64,000 bases of DNA from JAGOTP01 sp964567995 (lineage in GTDB: Bacteria > Patescibacteriota > Patescibacteriia > 2-12-FULL-60-25): contig CAZMOB010000002.1 of the NCBI GenBank assembly GCA_964567995.1, positions 237,166-301,165 of the forward strand, read 5' to 3'. Below are positions 33,331-40,932 of the stretch, piece by piece (position 1 is the stretch's first letter; the number at the start of each line of letters is the position of its first letter). A program made the translations under genes and the position numbers. The notes under the pieces were generated by a model, which searched no databases, was not told the DNA's origin, and saw only the letters and a list, made by a program, of their open reading frames with translations.

Positions 33331-34236
33331 TCAGGCTCCCCAAAAGCTTCTTATGGCTTGGTCGTGTATGTACGCTTCAAGTAATTTCTCGAATTGAGAG
33401 AATCGCCACGTCTGAAGCTTGGGAGCAGCATTCATTCCAACTGACGCATGTACGGCTCGAAAAAATAGAAGATCATCTAAATGGCTTGTTGGAACAGGAA
33501 TTCCAGCCCCGGAATATAGATTATCAAAGAAAGAGAGGTATCCGTTTATCTGCTCCTCAGAAAATTCGATCGATCGTTTATATTCGAAGTCTCCTTCTTT
33601 GGGAAAGAATGATGTAATAAAGATATTTGAGACTAGATCGAGTCCGGCGGGAGCATAGAAGACGAATTCAAGGTCGATGACGCCATCGTTGAAGAGATTG
33701 TAGGGATTGAGATCGTTATGCGTGATAACGGCGGGTAGTGGAAGTAGACGCTCTTTTGCTTTCTCAACCGCAAGAATTATCTTGACTTTTAAGTGAGGTA
33801 ACTCTTCCATGAGCGTATCCACGTAGCTCCCTTGGTAAAATTCCTCCCACCAGTTCTTGTGACGAATGCTTTTCAATTGAGCTTTTGCGAATTTCTCAGT
33901 CACCTGTAGAAAATCTTGAAAATGCTCGTTCGCAACTCCTTTTTCGCGAGTCATATCTTCTAGGAAAACGTCTCCGATGGAATATTCGCCTAAGGATGCT
34001 TCAATGAAGTAACGTTTATCTTTAAAGACTCCTTCTTTGAGGATTTGTGGAAGGGGGAAATCAAAACCCGTGAGTTGGTTATGCAATCCGATTTCTTTTT
34101 GAATCAAATCCGGTGAACCAATTCTTAAAAAGCAGCCGTTACCTTTATATACTGAGACGTCTGCATGAGGTCGTGTTTTAACATGACGAAAGATTTCATC
34201 ATCGATGACGATATCTTTTTTAGAGGTATTGTCCAT
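33331..34236 (-). CDS. APH-family kinase, cassette cargo
   Basis: From ATG 34236 (MDNTSKKDIV) the ~301-residue protein has the phosphotransferase core: N-lobe FLRIGSPDLIQKEIGLHNQL, catalytic loop VITHNDLNPYNLF and metal-binding GVIDLEFVF. It differs from the partial APH gene at the left edge. The substrate is unknown and resistance cannot be inferred. It sits alone between elements E1 and E2. A -10-like TATACT lies about 10 bases before the start. Confidence 0.8.
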   Translation of the reverse strand: MDNTSKKDIVIDDEIFRHVKTRPHADVSVYKGNGCFLRIGSPDLIQKEIGLHNQLTGFDFPLPQILKEGVFKDKRYFIEASLGEYSIGDVFLEDMTREKGVANEHFQDFLQVTEKFAKAQLKSIRHKNWWEEFYQGSYVDTLMEELPHLKVKIILAVEKAKERLLPLPAVITHNDLNPYNLFNDGVIDLEFVFYAPAGLDLVSNIFITSFFPKEGDFEYKRSIEFSEEQINGYLSFFDNLYSGAGIPVPTSHLDDLLFFRAVHASVGMNAAPKLQTWRFSQFEKLLEAYIHDQAIRSFWGA

Positions 34237-34283
34237 GGCGCAAAGTATATCAGTTCGTTGAATAACTTCTATTTCCTCTGCGC

Positions 34284-34351
34284 CCCAACAAAAATTACCG
34301 CTCATTCAAGCGGATATTTTCATGGCACGGGCTCGTGATGAGCGTTAGAAC
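34284..34351 (-). repeat. Cassette element E1 (left arm a, right arm a)
   Basis: On the minus strand the left arm is TTCTAACGCTCATCACGAGC, then core variant GTGCCA (34323-34328) and right arm TGAAAATATCCGCTTGAATG with AGCGGTAATTTTTGTTG. CCGCT/AGCGG can still pair as a terminator stem, as behind the tRNA. Confidence 0.85.
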
Positions 34352-34432
34352 TCTTGGAGCATCTGGAAAGTTCCCAGTACTACACAGGGTACAAAATGGT
34401 TAGAGAAATCGTGCGTCCTGTCATGTGAGCTC

Positions 34433-34681
34433 TTATTTTGCGAGTTTTCCAATTAAGAGGTTGTATTGTGCTTCACGGTATTCGGCGTGAAGTACCGTGT
34501 AGTCTCCTGAATTAAGCTTATCCAGTAGCTGTTTATTCGCCGATTCTCTTATTTTATCTGGCATAAATTCTACGAATTCAAGATGATATATACTTCTATT
34601 CTTTTTCCAACCTAACCATGTTTGAATGGCGGCAAATATAGATATGGCTAATGCTATAATGGAAAGGATGATCGAAATCAT
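34433..34681 (-). CDS. Small single-helix membrane protein, cassette cargo
   Basis: An 82-residue protein with an N-terminal membrane helix (MISIILSIIALAISIFAAIQ) and a charged cytoplasmic part (IRESANKQLLDKLNSGD). No family recognised. The start is 24 bases after the end of the interrupted gene 34706-35350, so it may be its partner in the same unit. Confidence 0.6.
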   Translation of the reverse strand: MISIILSIIALAISIFAAIQTWLGWKKNRSIYHLEFVEFMPDKIRESANKQLLDKLNSGDYTVLHAEYREAQYNLLIGKLAK

Positions 34682-34705
34682 AATGCTGATAAGCCGATTA
34701 AAGAT

Positions 34706-35350
34706 TTACGTAGGGAACTTTCTCAATTTTTCAGGAATAAAAGGAATGAATGGCTTCTCGATGCACTCTCGAATAGCTCTTTTCACGTCTTCGTCTTTTG
34801 CGAGTGAAAGATACTGTTCAGCCGACATCTCACCGACGTATTTGCTTCCAAGAAATTCCTACTCCGGTATCATTTCCCAATCATATGGTTTGGCGATCTC
34901 TATCTTCTCGATCGGCGTCACTTTCTTATCGGAAATCCATTCTGTGGATCGTGTCCAAGCTTCAACTTCAAAGTCTTCCCGGAGAACCTCGTAGAAATCT
35001 TTTCCAGATAAGACGTAAATGTATCCTTGTAAGTGGGCTCTAAGAAGGATTTTATGATTTCCATGAATGAGTCGATGATAGACAGAGGTGCCGTATTCTG
35101 CGCGAGTCTTTGCGTAGAGATCGCTTGGTTTATAGCAAAAAGCATTTGAAGGTTTATCCGAGGCAAAGGCAACGGGGACTCCATATTCGTGAACGGATCC
35201 GTATGCTGCGTGTTTGACATTGAATTCTGGATCGAGTGCGTCTAGATCCATTCCAGTAGAATGAAAAAGGTACTCTTTCTCGCAGGGTTTTACTTCAAGG
35301 ATTCTGAATTCGTCTTCTGAAAATGATTTGAATGGATGTTGCTCGATCAT
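34706..35350 (-). pseudogene. Unknown protein interrupted by an in-frame TAG
   Basis: From ATG 35350 (MIEQHPFKSF) the frame reads 163 codons to a TAG at 34859-34861. It then continues in the same frame for 49 codons (EFLGSKYVGEMSAEQYLSLA...) to TAA at 34706. The downstream half is protein-like and out of place as untranslated sequence, so a point mutation or a read-through amber codon is likely. The upstream part has LFHSTGMDLDALDP and VPVAFASDKPSNAF, similar in shape to small ADP-ribose/RNA-phosphotransferase-like folds, but I cannot assign a family. It is first in the array after tRNA-Trp. Confidence 0.65.
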
Positions 35351-35410
35351 AAACTGGTAAAAGTTTACTCGATGGGTGACGAAAGTTCTATTCCCTCTTC
35401 CCATCAACAA

Positions 35411-35438
35411 AAATTACCGCTCAAATAAGCGGTAATTT
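35411..35438 (-). terminator. Terminator of tRNA-Trp / right arm of the first cassette (E0)
   Basis: A perfect 11-bp stem (AAATTACCGCT / AGCGGTAATTT) with a 6-nt loop and a following TTTTTG on the minus strand, three bases after the encoded CCA. The same sequence is the template for the right arms of the downstream elements. Confidence 0.9.
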
Positions 35439-35441
35439 CCA

Positions 35442-35515
35442 TGGCAGGGACGGGGGGAATCGAACCCACGCTAAAGGTTTTGGAGACCTTTGTACTACCA
35501 TTATACGACGTCCCT
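35442..35515 (-). tRNA. tRNA-Trp (CCA anticodon), CCA encoded
   Basis: On the minus strand a 7-bp acceptor stem (AGGGACG / CGTCCCT) encloses a short D arm with GGTAG, an anticodon stem AAGGT/ACCTT with loop CTCCAAA, and a T arm with TTCGATT. The anticodon is CCA (Trp) and the discriminator base is G, as usual for bacterial tRNA-Trp; CCA is encoded (35442-35444). One mismatch is seen in the T stem. Its 3' end is the parent sequence of the cassette elements. Confidence 0.93.
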
Positions 35516-35535
35516 AAGGTTGAATTGTGGTCACA

Positions 35536-35564
35536 AGAATAACGACTTGGAGAGAAAAAAGCAA
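35536..35564 (-). promoter_or_regulatory. Promoter of tRNA-Trp
   Basis: On the minus strand TTGCTT (35559-35564), 17 bases and TATTCT (35536-35541), ending about 20 bases upstream of the mature 5' end. Confidence 0.5.
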
Positions 35565-35724
35565 TGAATACTGACAAAATACATTTTGAGCTTAAAAATA
35601 GCTCAGTAAAGCCAATAGGTTGACGTTTATTATAAAATAATGTTACCCTCATTCGTTCGTTGGGCTTGAGCTCTGTTGGCTCTGCCTACGAATCACATCG
35701 GTCTCACAATCCAAGGGGGATTCC

Positions 35725-36180
35725 ATGCGCACCGTTCGTTTCATCTCCGCCCTTCTCGTCAGCATGGTTTGCGTGCTCTTCTACGTTGACTTGGTGAAGC
35801 TGATCTACGACTGCGGTTATCAGGTCTTTATGACTAGGGTAGAGGAAGCGCCGATCATCAGCTCGTACCTGTTGGACTGGGCCGGTGCCAGCCAAGCGTA
35901 CGGGTGGCGCTGGGGTCTGCTGATCGTATTCGTCATCCTGACTGTGGTCTGGCGGGGCCCGAAGGTGCTCGTCAGATTGCCGATCCACGGTGTTATGGCG
36001 ATTTGCATGATTGTATTGACGCCTCTGACCATCATCTTCTCCCTTTACGTATCTCTCCCTTCAAACTCTTTCTATTTGGCATTGATTTTTGCCTTGGCTG
36101 TGTTGGGGTGGCTCTTTTCCGGTCTCGCATTCCTCGTGCAGGTGGCCTGCGACCAGTTCGGGGTCTCCCCTGACAACTGA
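35725..36180 (+). CDS. Four-helix membrane protein, tandem paralog 1
   Basis: A 151-residue protein with about four membrane helices. VVWRGPKVLVRLPIHGVMAI after the second helix is shared with the next gene (VCWRGLKVLPRALVYLYGLL), so the two are paralogs. No family recognised. The ATG is preceded by AAGGGGG, a strong ribosome-binding site unlike most of the window. A TTGACG (35620-35625) upstream is the best -35 candidate. Confidence 0.72.
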   Translation: MRTVRFISALLVSMVCVLFYVDLVKLIYDCGYQVFMTRVEEAPIISSYLLDWAGASQAYGWRWGLLIVFVILTVVWRGPKVLVRLPIHGVMAICMIVLTPLTIIFSLYVSLPSNSFYLALIFALAVLGWLFSGLAFLVQVACDQFGVSPDN

Positions 36181-36195
36181 TCGCCAAAGAGTCGA

Positions 36196-36238
36196 ACGCC
36201 CTTCCCGGGGACCTCCTGGGGAGGGCGTATGACGTTTT
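36196..36238 (+). terminator. Terminator, copy 1 of an identical 43-bp repeat
   Basis: CGCCCTTCCC and GGGGAGGGCG form a 10-bp stem (one G-T) followed by TATGACGTTTTT. The 43 bases are the same as at 36764-36806. The tail TGACGTTTTTATAAAAT also resembles the promoter region before paralog 1. Confidence 0.85.
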
Positions 36239-36303
36239 TATAAAATGGGTTATGCTAGTTTCCTCTTTCGCTCCTCACACTCAAACAATCCCTGAGGTGG
36301 CTC

Positions 36304-36756
36304 ATGTTCAAGCGATTGGCACGTCTCATCTGCATCGCGCTGTGTGCTTCCTGTGTGTTCGACCTGGCGTGGACGGTTTTCTGGAACGGCTATGAGCGCA
36401 TCTACGGAATCCAAAATCCTGTGATGCGCTCTGAGCTAGAAGAGCTGGCATCATCGAAGTCGGGTGACGAGGTACTGCTGACCATCTCTCTAGCGTGTGT
36501 CGTGAGCTTCGTCTGCTGGCGGGGCTTGAAAGTTCTGCCGCGGGCTCTCGTCTATCTGTATGGTTTGTTGTTGATGGCGATTATCTGTACGAGCGGCATT
36601 TTCTTCATCGTGGTCACATCGCCGCCGATTCTAGCTTCTAGGAGTCCCGCCTTGCTAACTATTCCAGTTGGAATAGTCACCGTATCGATCTACTATCTCT
36701 GCGCCGAAGTCATCGCTGACATGAAGCAGTTCATGAACGATAAGGGGTTGAATTGA
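36304..36756 (+). CDS. Four-helix membrane protein, tandem paralog 2
   Basis: A 150-residue membrane protein with the same layout as its upstream neighbour: N-terminal helix, loop with acidic residues, VCWRGLKVLPRAL, and two C-terminal helices ending in a charged tail. A GAGGTGG ribosome-binding site precedes the ATG. A promoter (ATGACG, 16 bases, TATGCT at 36251-36256) starts inside the previous terminator tail. Function unknown. Confidence 0.72.
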   Translation: MFKRLARLICIALCASCVFDLAWTVFWNGYERIYGIQNPVMRSELEELASSKSGDEVLLTISLACVVSFVCWRGLKVLPRALVYLYGLLLMAIICTSGIFFIVVTSPPILASRSPALLTIPVGIVTVSIYYLCAEVIADMKQFMNDKGLN

Positions 36757-36763
36757 AGCTGTC

Positions 36764-36806
36764 ACGCCCTTCCCGGGGACCTCCTGGGGAGGGCGTATGA
36801 CGTTTT
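36764..36806 (+). terminator. Terminator, copy 2 of the identical 43-bp repeat
   Basis: Identical to 36196-36238 and placed at the same distance after the paralog stop codon. It also faces the stop of the convergent gene at 36814. Confidence 0.85.
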
Positions 36807-36813
36807 ATAAGTG

Positions 36814-37137
36814 CTATTTCTTTTCGTATAATTCTTTAATCCATCCAACGACTGATTCTTCGTTTAGACCGGAGACGTGAATCATCTCAAGTGTATTCAG
36901 TAAGAGTTTGCTGACAAGTGCTCGTTCTTTTTCTGTATCGATTGCGCTGCCGTGTTCTGCATCTTCGATGAGGCTTGCGAGTCCGCCAACTTGTTTTTGC
37001 AAGTGATGAAGAACGTGCTGTTTCTGAAAATGCAAGCGATCTTCTTTGGTCGTAAGAACGCTGAGAAGAGGATAGGTCTGCCCATCCCAGATCCAATGTT
37101 GATCGATATAGTGTGTGAGTTCTTGAACGGAAGTCAT
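36814..37137 (-). CDS. Hypothetical small helical protein downstream of glyA
   Basis: A 107-residue, mostly helical, cytoplasmic protein (MTSVQELTHYIDQHWIWDGQ...). A His/Gln-rich helix (DRLHFQKQHVLHHLQKQVGG) is followed by an acidic one (ASLIEDAEHGSAIDTEKERA). No family recognised; the outline is vaguely like small nucleotide-processing helical bundles, but no motif supports that. It begins three bases after the glyA stop and is surely co-transcribed. Confidence 0.65.
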   Translation of the reverse strand: MTSVQELTHYIDQHWIWDGQTYPLLSVLTTKEDRLHFQKQHVLHHLQKQVGGLASLIEDAEHGSAIDTEKERALVSKLLLNTLEMIHVSGLNEESVVGWIKELYEKK

Positions 37138-37140
37138 AGG

Positions 37141-38412
37141 TTAAGCCTTTTTATAGATCGGGTGTGCTTCCGCTAATTCTTTGACGCGCCTCGCGATGCG
37201 TTCTTGTGCGCTCGAATCTTTGGCATGTTTGAGACAATCTGCGATTAACTGCGAAACCTCTTCGGCGCTCCGTTCATCGAAACCGCGGGTTGTGATGGCC
37301 GGTGTGCCAACACGGATCCCGGACGGATCCATCGGACTGCGTGGATCGAAGGGGAGCATGTTTTTGTTGACGGAAATACCCACTTTTTCTAGCAATATCT
37401 CGGCTTCTTTTCCGCTGACGCCCCAAGGGGTGACATCGAGCAATAATAAATGATTATCTGTTCCACCTGAGACCAGTTTTCCGCCTTCGCGTAGAAAGGC
37501 ACGTGACATGGCCATCGCGTTGGCTAAGACTTGTTCTTGGTATTGCAAGAACGAGGGTTGTAGAGCTTCGTGTAACGCCACCGCTTTTCCAGCGATGACA
37601 TGTTCGAGTGGTCCGCCCTGGGCGCCTGGGAAGACGGCACTATCGATCTTTTGCGCGAGGGTGCGCTTTCCATCCGGGTCCAAGCGATCTTGTTCTTTGC
37701 AGAGAATCATCGCTCCACGCGGACCGCGTAATGTTTTATGGGTCGTGGTTGTGACGACGTCGGCATAGGGGACGGGGTCCGGAGCGAGGCGCGTTGCAAC
37801 CAGGCCAGCAATGTGGGCCATATCTACCATCAAATACGCACCGACTTCCTCAGCGATCTTCGCGAAGAGCGGAAAATCCAAATGACGTGGATAGGCGGAG
37901 AAACCCGCAATGATCATGCGTGGTTTGTGTTGGAGGGCGAGGGCGCGAACTTCATCCATGTCGACGCGGTGTGTGTCTTGGCGGACACCATATGGGACAA
38001 CGTTGAACCACTTGCCGCTGAAGCTCACGGTTGAACCATGAGTCAGGTGGCCACCATGCGCCAAGTTCATCGCAAGAATCGTGTCACCTGGTTTGCAGAG
38101 CGCAAGATAGGTCGCGAAATTAGCCTGAGCTCCCGCATGTGGTTGCACGTTGGCGTGTTCCGCGCGAAAGAGTTGCTTGGCGCGAGTGATGGCGAGTGAT
38201 TCGACTTTGTCGATAATATGATTGCCACCATAGTAGCGACGGGTCGGGTAGCCTTCGGAATATTTGTTGGTCAGAATCGAACCTACCGCTTCGAGAATCG
38301 CTTCTGAAACGTAGTTTTCTGAGGCGATTAATTCGAGTTCTTGTTGTTGGCGGGTTTTTTCTTCTTGAATGAAGCCGGCTAATTGCGGATCGACCTGTTC
38401 GAGGATATTCAT
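37141..38412 (-). CDS. glyA: Serine hydroxymethyltransferase
   Basis: From ATG 38412 (MNILEQVDPQLAGFIQ) the 423-residue protein is a full-length PLP enzyme: ELIASENYVSEAILEA, EGYPTRRYYGG, NVQPHAGAQANFA, VDMAHIAGLVA and the PLP lysine in VTTTTHKTLRGPRG. It converts serine and tetrahydrofolate to glycine and methylene-THF in the cytoplasm and supplies one-carbon units. The in-frame codon at 38436 is less likely. It is the first gene of a two-gene operon. Confidence 0.96.
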   Translation of the reverse strand: MNILEQVDPQLAGFIQEEKTRQQQELELIASENYVSEAILEAVGSILTNKYSEGYPTRRYYGGNHIIDKVESLAITRAKQLFRAEHANVQPHAGAQANFATYLALCKPGDTILAMNLAHGGHLTHGSTVSFSGKWFNVVPYGVRQDTHRVDMDEVRALALQHKPRMIIAGFSAYPRHLDFPLFAKIAEEVGAYLMVDMAHIAGLVATRLAPDPVPYADVVTTTTHKTLRGPRGAMILCKEQDRLDPDGKRTLAQKIDSAVFPGAQGGPLEHVIAGKAVALHEALQPSFLQYQEQVLANAMAMSRAFLREGGKLVSGGTDNHLLLLDVTPWGVSGKEAEILLEKVGISVNKNMLPFDPRSPMDPSGIRVGTPAITTRGFDERSAEEVSQLIADCLKHAKDSSAQERIARRVKELAEAHPIYKKA

Positions 38413-38595
38413 ACGGGTGAGAAAAAGAAATAGCAAAAAAGGGTATGAGTTTTGGGCCGTATGAAAAGGATTACAACATGGGGTCTAGAGTAGAGGACCG
38501 CGAGAGAAAAAACAACTGAGCCTGTTGATTGTTGGTTTTCACCGGATGGAGTATGCTTTTTGTGTCTCCTTCTATTTATTTTCGCTCATTTTCGT

Positions 38596-39534
38596 ATGAA
38601 TCAAGAACGCGTCCAGTGGCTATTAATCGTCGTCGTCTTACTAGGATTTTTGGGCTTCGGATTTGTGTTACATCAACAATCTCAAATGATTGAGCGTTTG
38701 TCTCATCAACTGTCGGCTCTGCCAATGAATGAAGGGGCTCGACCGGTGATGCAGGAAGATAAGCCAGCGGATCGAGTCATGCCGGTGCAACCAATTACCA
38801 ACGGAACACGAATTCAGGATATTGCGGTTTTGCCAGCACCGGCGGCTGGATTGAATCGAGCTGTGCCAAATGTCCAGTTTATCCATCGTTGTGTCGATGG
38901 CCAGGTCACGACGAAGCGCTCTGATTATAACGGAAGAACCTTGAGTTTCTGTGTTGGTCGTAACCAGTTGATCGTCCGCGACAACGATCAAGAAACGATT
39001 TTGGAAGACAGCCGAGTGATGGCCGCCGCTAATGCGCCGCTCTTGATGCAGGTTGAAGCGGTGGCAAACAAGCCGGAAGATGATTCGAAGCTGATTCTTA
39101 TCTCGTATTCTGTAGAACCATGTACAACGACCGATGATTGTGGCGTTGGAGGTCCAAACAACTTCGTGAGCTTCTTGTATGATTTGAACGCGCATATCGG
39201 ATCTCGTTTAAGTTCGTTCCCGGCAACTACTTACAGCCAACCTGTATGGAATAAGGCCTTTAGCAAAGCACTTTTCTACCCAAAGACCTGTGGAGGAGCG
39301 GGTTGTTATCCAGCGGGTCTTTTGGCCTACGATCTTCGGGCGGATAAAGCGAATCTCGAAGTGACACGTGAAACGGCCGTAACCGCAGCTGAGGCTGGTC
39401 CAGGGATGGCGATGACGGCGGCTGAAGTTCCTCAGTCGACGTGGAGTCAGATCGAGTGGACATCAGAATCAGCGTTTCGTGCCCAAGTGATTGATCCAAG
39501 TGGCAAGGCACGTTGGATCACGGGACAGTTTTAG
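38596..39534 (+). CDS. Membrane-anchored hypothetical protein
   Basis: From ATG 38596 (MNQERVQWLLIVVVLLGFLG) a single N-terminal helix anchors a ~280-residue extracytoplasmic domain with several cysteines (FIHRCVDGQV; LSFCVGRN; EPCTTTDDCG; TCGGAGCYPAG). These probably form disulfides. The fold is not recognised; the repeated beta-type strands suggest a beta-propeller-like or sandwich domain. It is followed by a strong hairpin. Confidence 0.65.
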   Translation: MNQERVQWLLIVVVLLGFLGFGFVLHQQSQMIERLSHQLSALPMNEGARPVMQEDKPADRVMPVQPITNGTRIQDIAVLPAPAAGLNRAVPNVQFIHRCVDGQVTTKRSDYNGRTLSFCVGRNQLIVRDNDQETILEDSRVMAAANAPLLMQVEAVANKPEDDSKLILISYSVEPCTTTDDCGVGGPNNFVSFLYDLNAHIGSRLSSFPATTYSQPVWNKAFSKALFYPKTCGGAGCYPAGLLAYDLRADKANLEVTRETAVTAAEAGPGMAMTAAEVPQSTWSQIEWTSESAFRAQVIDPSGKARWITGQF

Positions 39535-39566
39535 AACGGCGATCAACGAGCAAAGACGGCACATAT

Positions 39567-39602
39567 GAGCGGCTCCCCTTAGGTATACGTGGGGAGCCGC
39601 TC
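39567..39602 (+). terminator. Terminator hairpin before the hrcA promoter
   Basis: A 12-bp perfect stem (GAGCGGCTCCCC / GGGGAGCCGCTC) with a 12-nt loop, followed by TTCGTTTG. It separates the anchored protein gene from the heat-shock cluster. Confidence 0.75.
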
Positions 39603-39611
39603 TTCGTTTGC

Positions 39612-39641
39612 TTGACACTCGAGGGAAAACGTTTTTATACT
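39612..39641 (+). promoter_or_regulatory. Promoter of the hrcA-grpE-hsp20-dnaK cluster
   Basis: TTGACA (39612-39617), an 18-base spacer and TATACT (39636-39641), immediately followed by the CIRCE operator, which therefore covers the transcription start. Confidence 0.8.
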
Positions 39642-39644
39642 GCA

Positions 39645-39671
39645 TTAGCACTCAAATTGTGAGAGTGCTAA
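39645..39671 (+). promoter_or_regulatory. CIRCE operator (HrcA binding site), perfect
   Basis: TTAGCACTC (39645-39653) and GAGTGCTAA (39663-39671) with a 9-base spacer form the canonical CIRCE inverted repeat, 16 bases before the hrcA start. HrcA repression at this site is relieved on heat shock. Confidence 0.96.
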
Positions 39672-39687
39672 TGTCTCACCCCAGATC

Positions 39688-40371
39688 ATGGACGAACGTC
39701 ACGCCAGCTTGCTCCAAGCGATTGTCGAGGAGTACATCACGAGCGCCCAACCTGTTGGGTCGCAATCGTTGGTGTCTCGTTACAATCTAGATGTGAGCCC
39801 AGCGACGGTTCGCAATTGGTGTGCTGATTTGGAAGAGGAGGGTTTGCTTATGCAGCCCCATACCTCTGGTGGACGTATTCCGACCGAACAAGGGTTCCAA
39901 GCCTATGTGACCCGTTTCGTGGTTCCGAAGACCTGTCCTAAGCGTGAACGTGATCTTTTCGCGCAAGCGTATGGGTCGGATTCGGACCCGGAGCGCCGCT
40001 TGAAGGCGCTGGCCAAAACCTTGGCGGATACGTCTGAGCTTGCGGTTGTCGCAGCGATCGGTGAAGCGGACACTTATTATACGGGTCTGTCCTATCTCTT
40101 CTCTCAGCCCGAGTTCCATGATTGGCAGCGCGTGGTATCGCTTACGGAAGTGCTCGATCGTTTGGATGATGCCCTCTTAAAAGCTCGCACGGTCCGTTTG
40201 GAAGACCCGCGCATTCTGCTTGGAACGGAGTGCCCCTTCGGCCAGGCCTGCGGAACGGTCCTGCTTAGCATCGGCACTTCTATGATCGGCGTGCTTGGAC
40301 CGATGCGCATGGAATATCAAAACGTCTATCGATTCATGCTCGGGGTGCGTGACATTATTTCTCTCTCGTAA
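39688..40371 (+). CDS. hrcA: HrcA-like heat-inducible transcription repressor (short)
   Basis: The N-terminal winged helix is typical of HrcA: LLQAIVEEYITSAQPVGSQS, VSPATVRNWCADLEEEGLL, QPHTSGGRIPTEQGFQAYV. The C-terminal MIGVLGPMRMEYQNVYRFM matches the conserved end of the family. At 227 residues it is about a third shorter than usual because much of the middle domain is missing. It should repress its own operon and groESL through CIRCE, with GroEL as modulator. It leads the chaperone cluster. Confidence 0.88.
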   Translation: MDERHASLLQAIVEEYITSAQPVGSQSLVSRYNLDVSPATVRNWCADLEEEGLLMQPHTSGGRIPTEQGFQAYVTRFVVPKTCPKRERDLFAQAYGSDSDPERRLKALAKTLADTSELAVVAAIGEADTYYTGLSYLFSQPEFHDWQRVVSLTEVLDRLDDALLKARTVRLEDPRILLGTECPFGQACGTVLLSIGTSMIGVLGPMRMEYQNVYRFMLGVRDIISLS

Positions 40372-40391
40372 TATTTATTTGACCCTTCTCT

Positions 40392-40913
40392 ATGGCTGAC
40401 GACCTCTCTCAACAAGACGCTCCTGAACAAGATACTCAAGCCGATGAGCTGACTCAGCTCAAGTCGCAATGCGAAGAATACCTTGCTGGCTGGAAGCGCG
40501 CGCAAGCGGATTATGCCAACGTGCTCAAAGAGCGTGAACGCGATCGATCGGAGTATGTGAAATATGCGAATACATCACTGCTTCAATCTTTATTGCCAGC
40601 GATCGAGCATTTTTCTACTGCTCTCCGTTTTGTGCCTGACACAGCCGAGTTACCCGACGAGGCGCGAAAGAAATGGGAGACTTGGTTGGTCGGCGTGAAA
40701 GCGGTTCAATCGCTCTGGGAACAGGCGGCGCAGGCGGCCGGTCTCGAACGAATTGTGACGCAGGGCGAATTTGATCCGACGGTACATGAAGCGGTTGGAC
40801 GCGAAGCATCAACGACGGTTCCGGCCGAACAGATTGTGCGAGTGATGCAGGATGGTTGGAAGCTTCATGGTCGTGTCCTTCGTCCCGCGCAAGTCATTGT
40901 TTCCGCCAGCTAA
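40392..40913 (+). CDS. grpE: Nucleotide exchange factor GrpE
   Basis: A 173-residue GrpE: acidic, Gln-rich N-terminus, long coiled coil (LKSQCEEYLAGWKRAQADYA), and the C-terminal beta wing with GEFDPTVHEAVGREAS and VMQDGWKLHGRVLRPAQVIV. It releases ADP from DnaK. It follows hrcA by 20 bases in the CIRCE-controlled cluster. Confidence 0.95.
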   Translation: MADDLSQQDAPEQDTQADELTQLKSQCEEYLAGWKRAQADYANVLKERERDRSEYVKYANTSLLQSLLPAIEHFSTALRFVPDTAELPDEARKKWETWLVGVKAVQSLWEQAAQAAGLERIVTQGEFDPTVHEAVGREASTTVPAEQIVRVMQDGWKLHGRVLRPAQVIVSAS

Positions 40914-40932
40914 TTCATCTTCATCTTAGACT

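Noticed and set aside
29251..35440. Reading the repeats as classical integron attC sites (CTAAC ... GTT ends)
   Set aside because: CTAAC and GTT do frame several copies (E5 ends in GTTAGAT), but arms recombine at the internal CTGCCA, not at the GTT core; arm b copies lack CTAAC; the inner repeats do not pair in a conserved way; and the set starts at a tRNA tail, with no IntI in view. Kept only as an alternative.
29251..35440. CRISPR array
   Set aside because: The repeats are 0.46-1.1 kb apart and separated by genes, not by short spacers; no cas genes.
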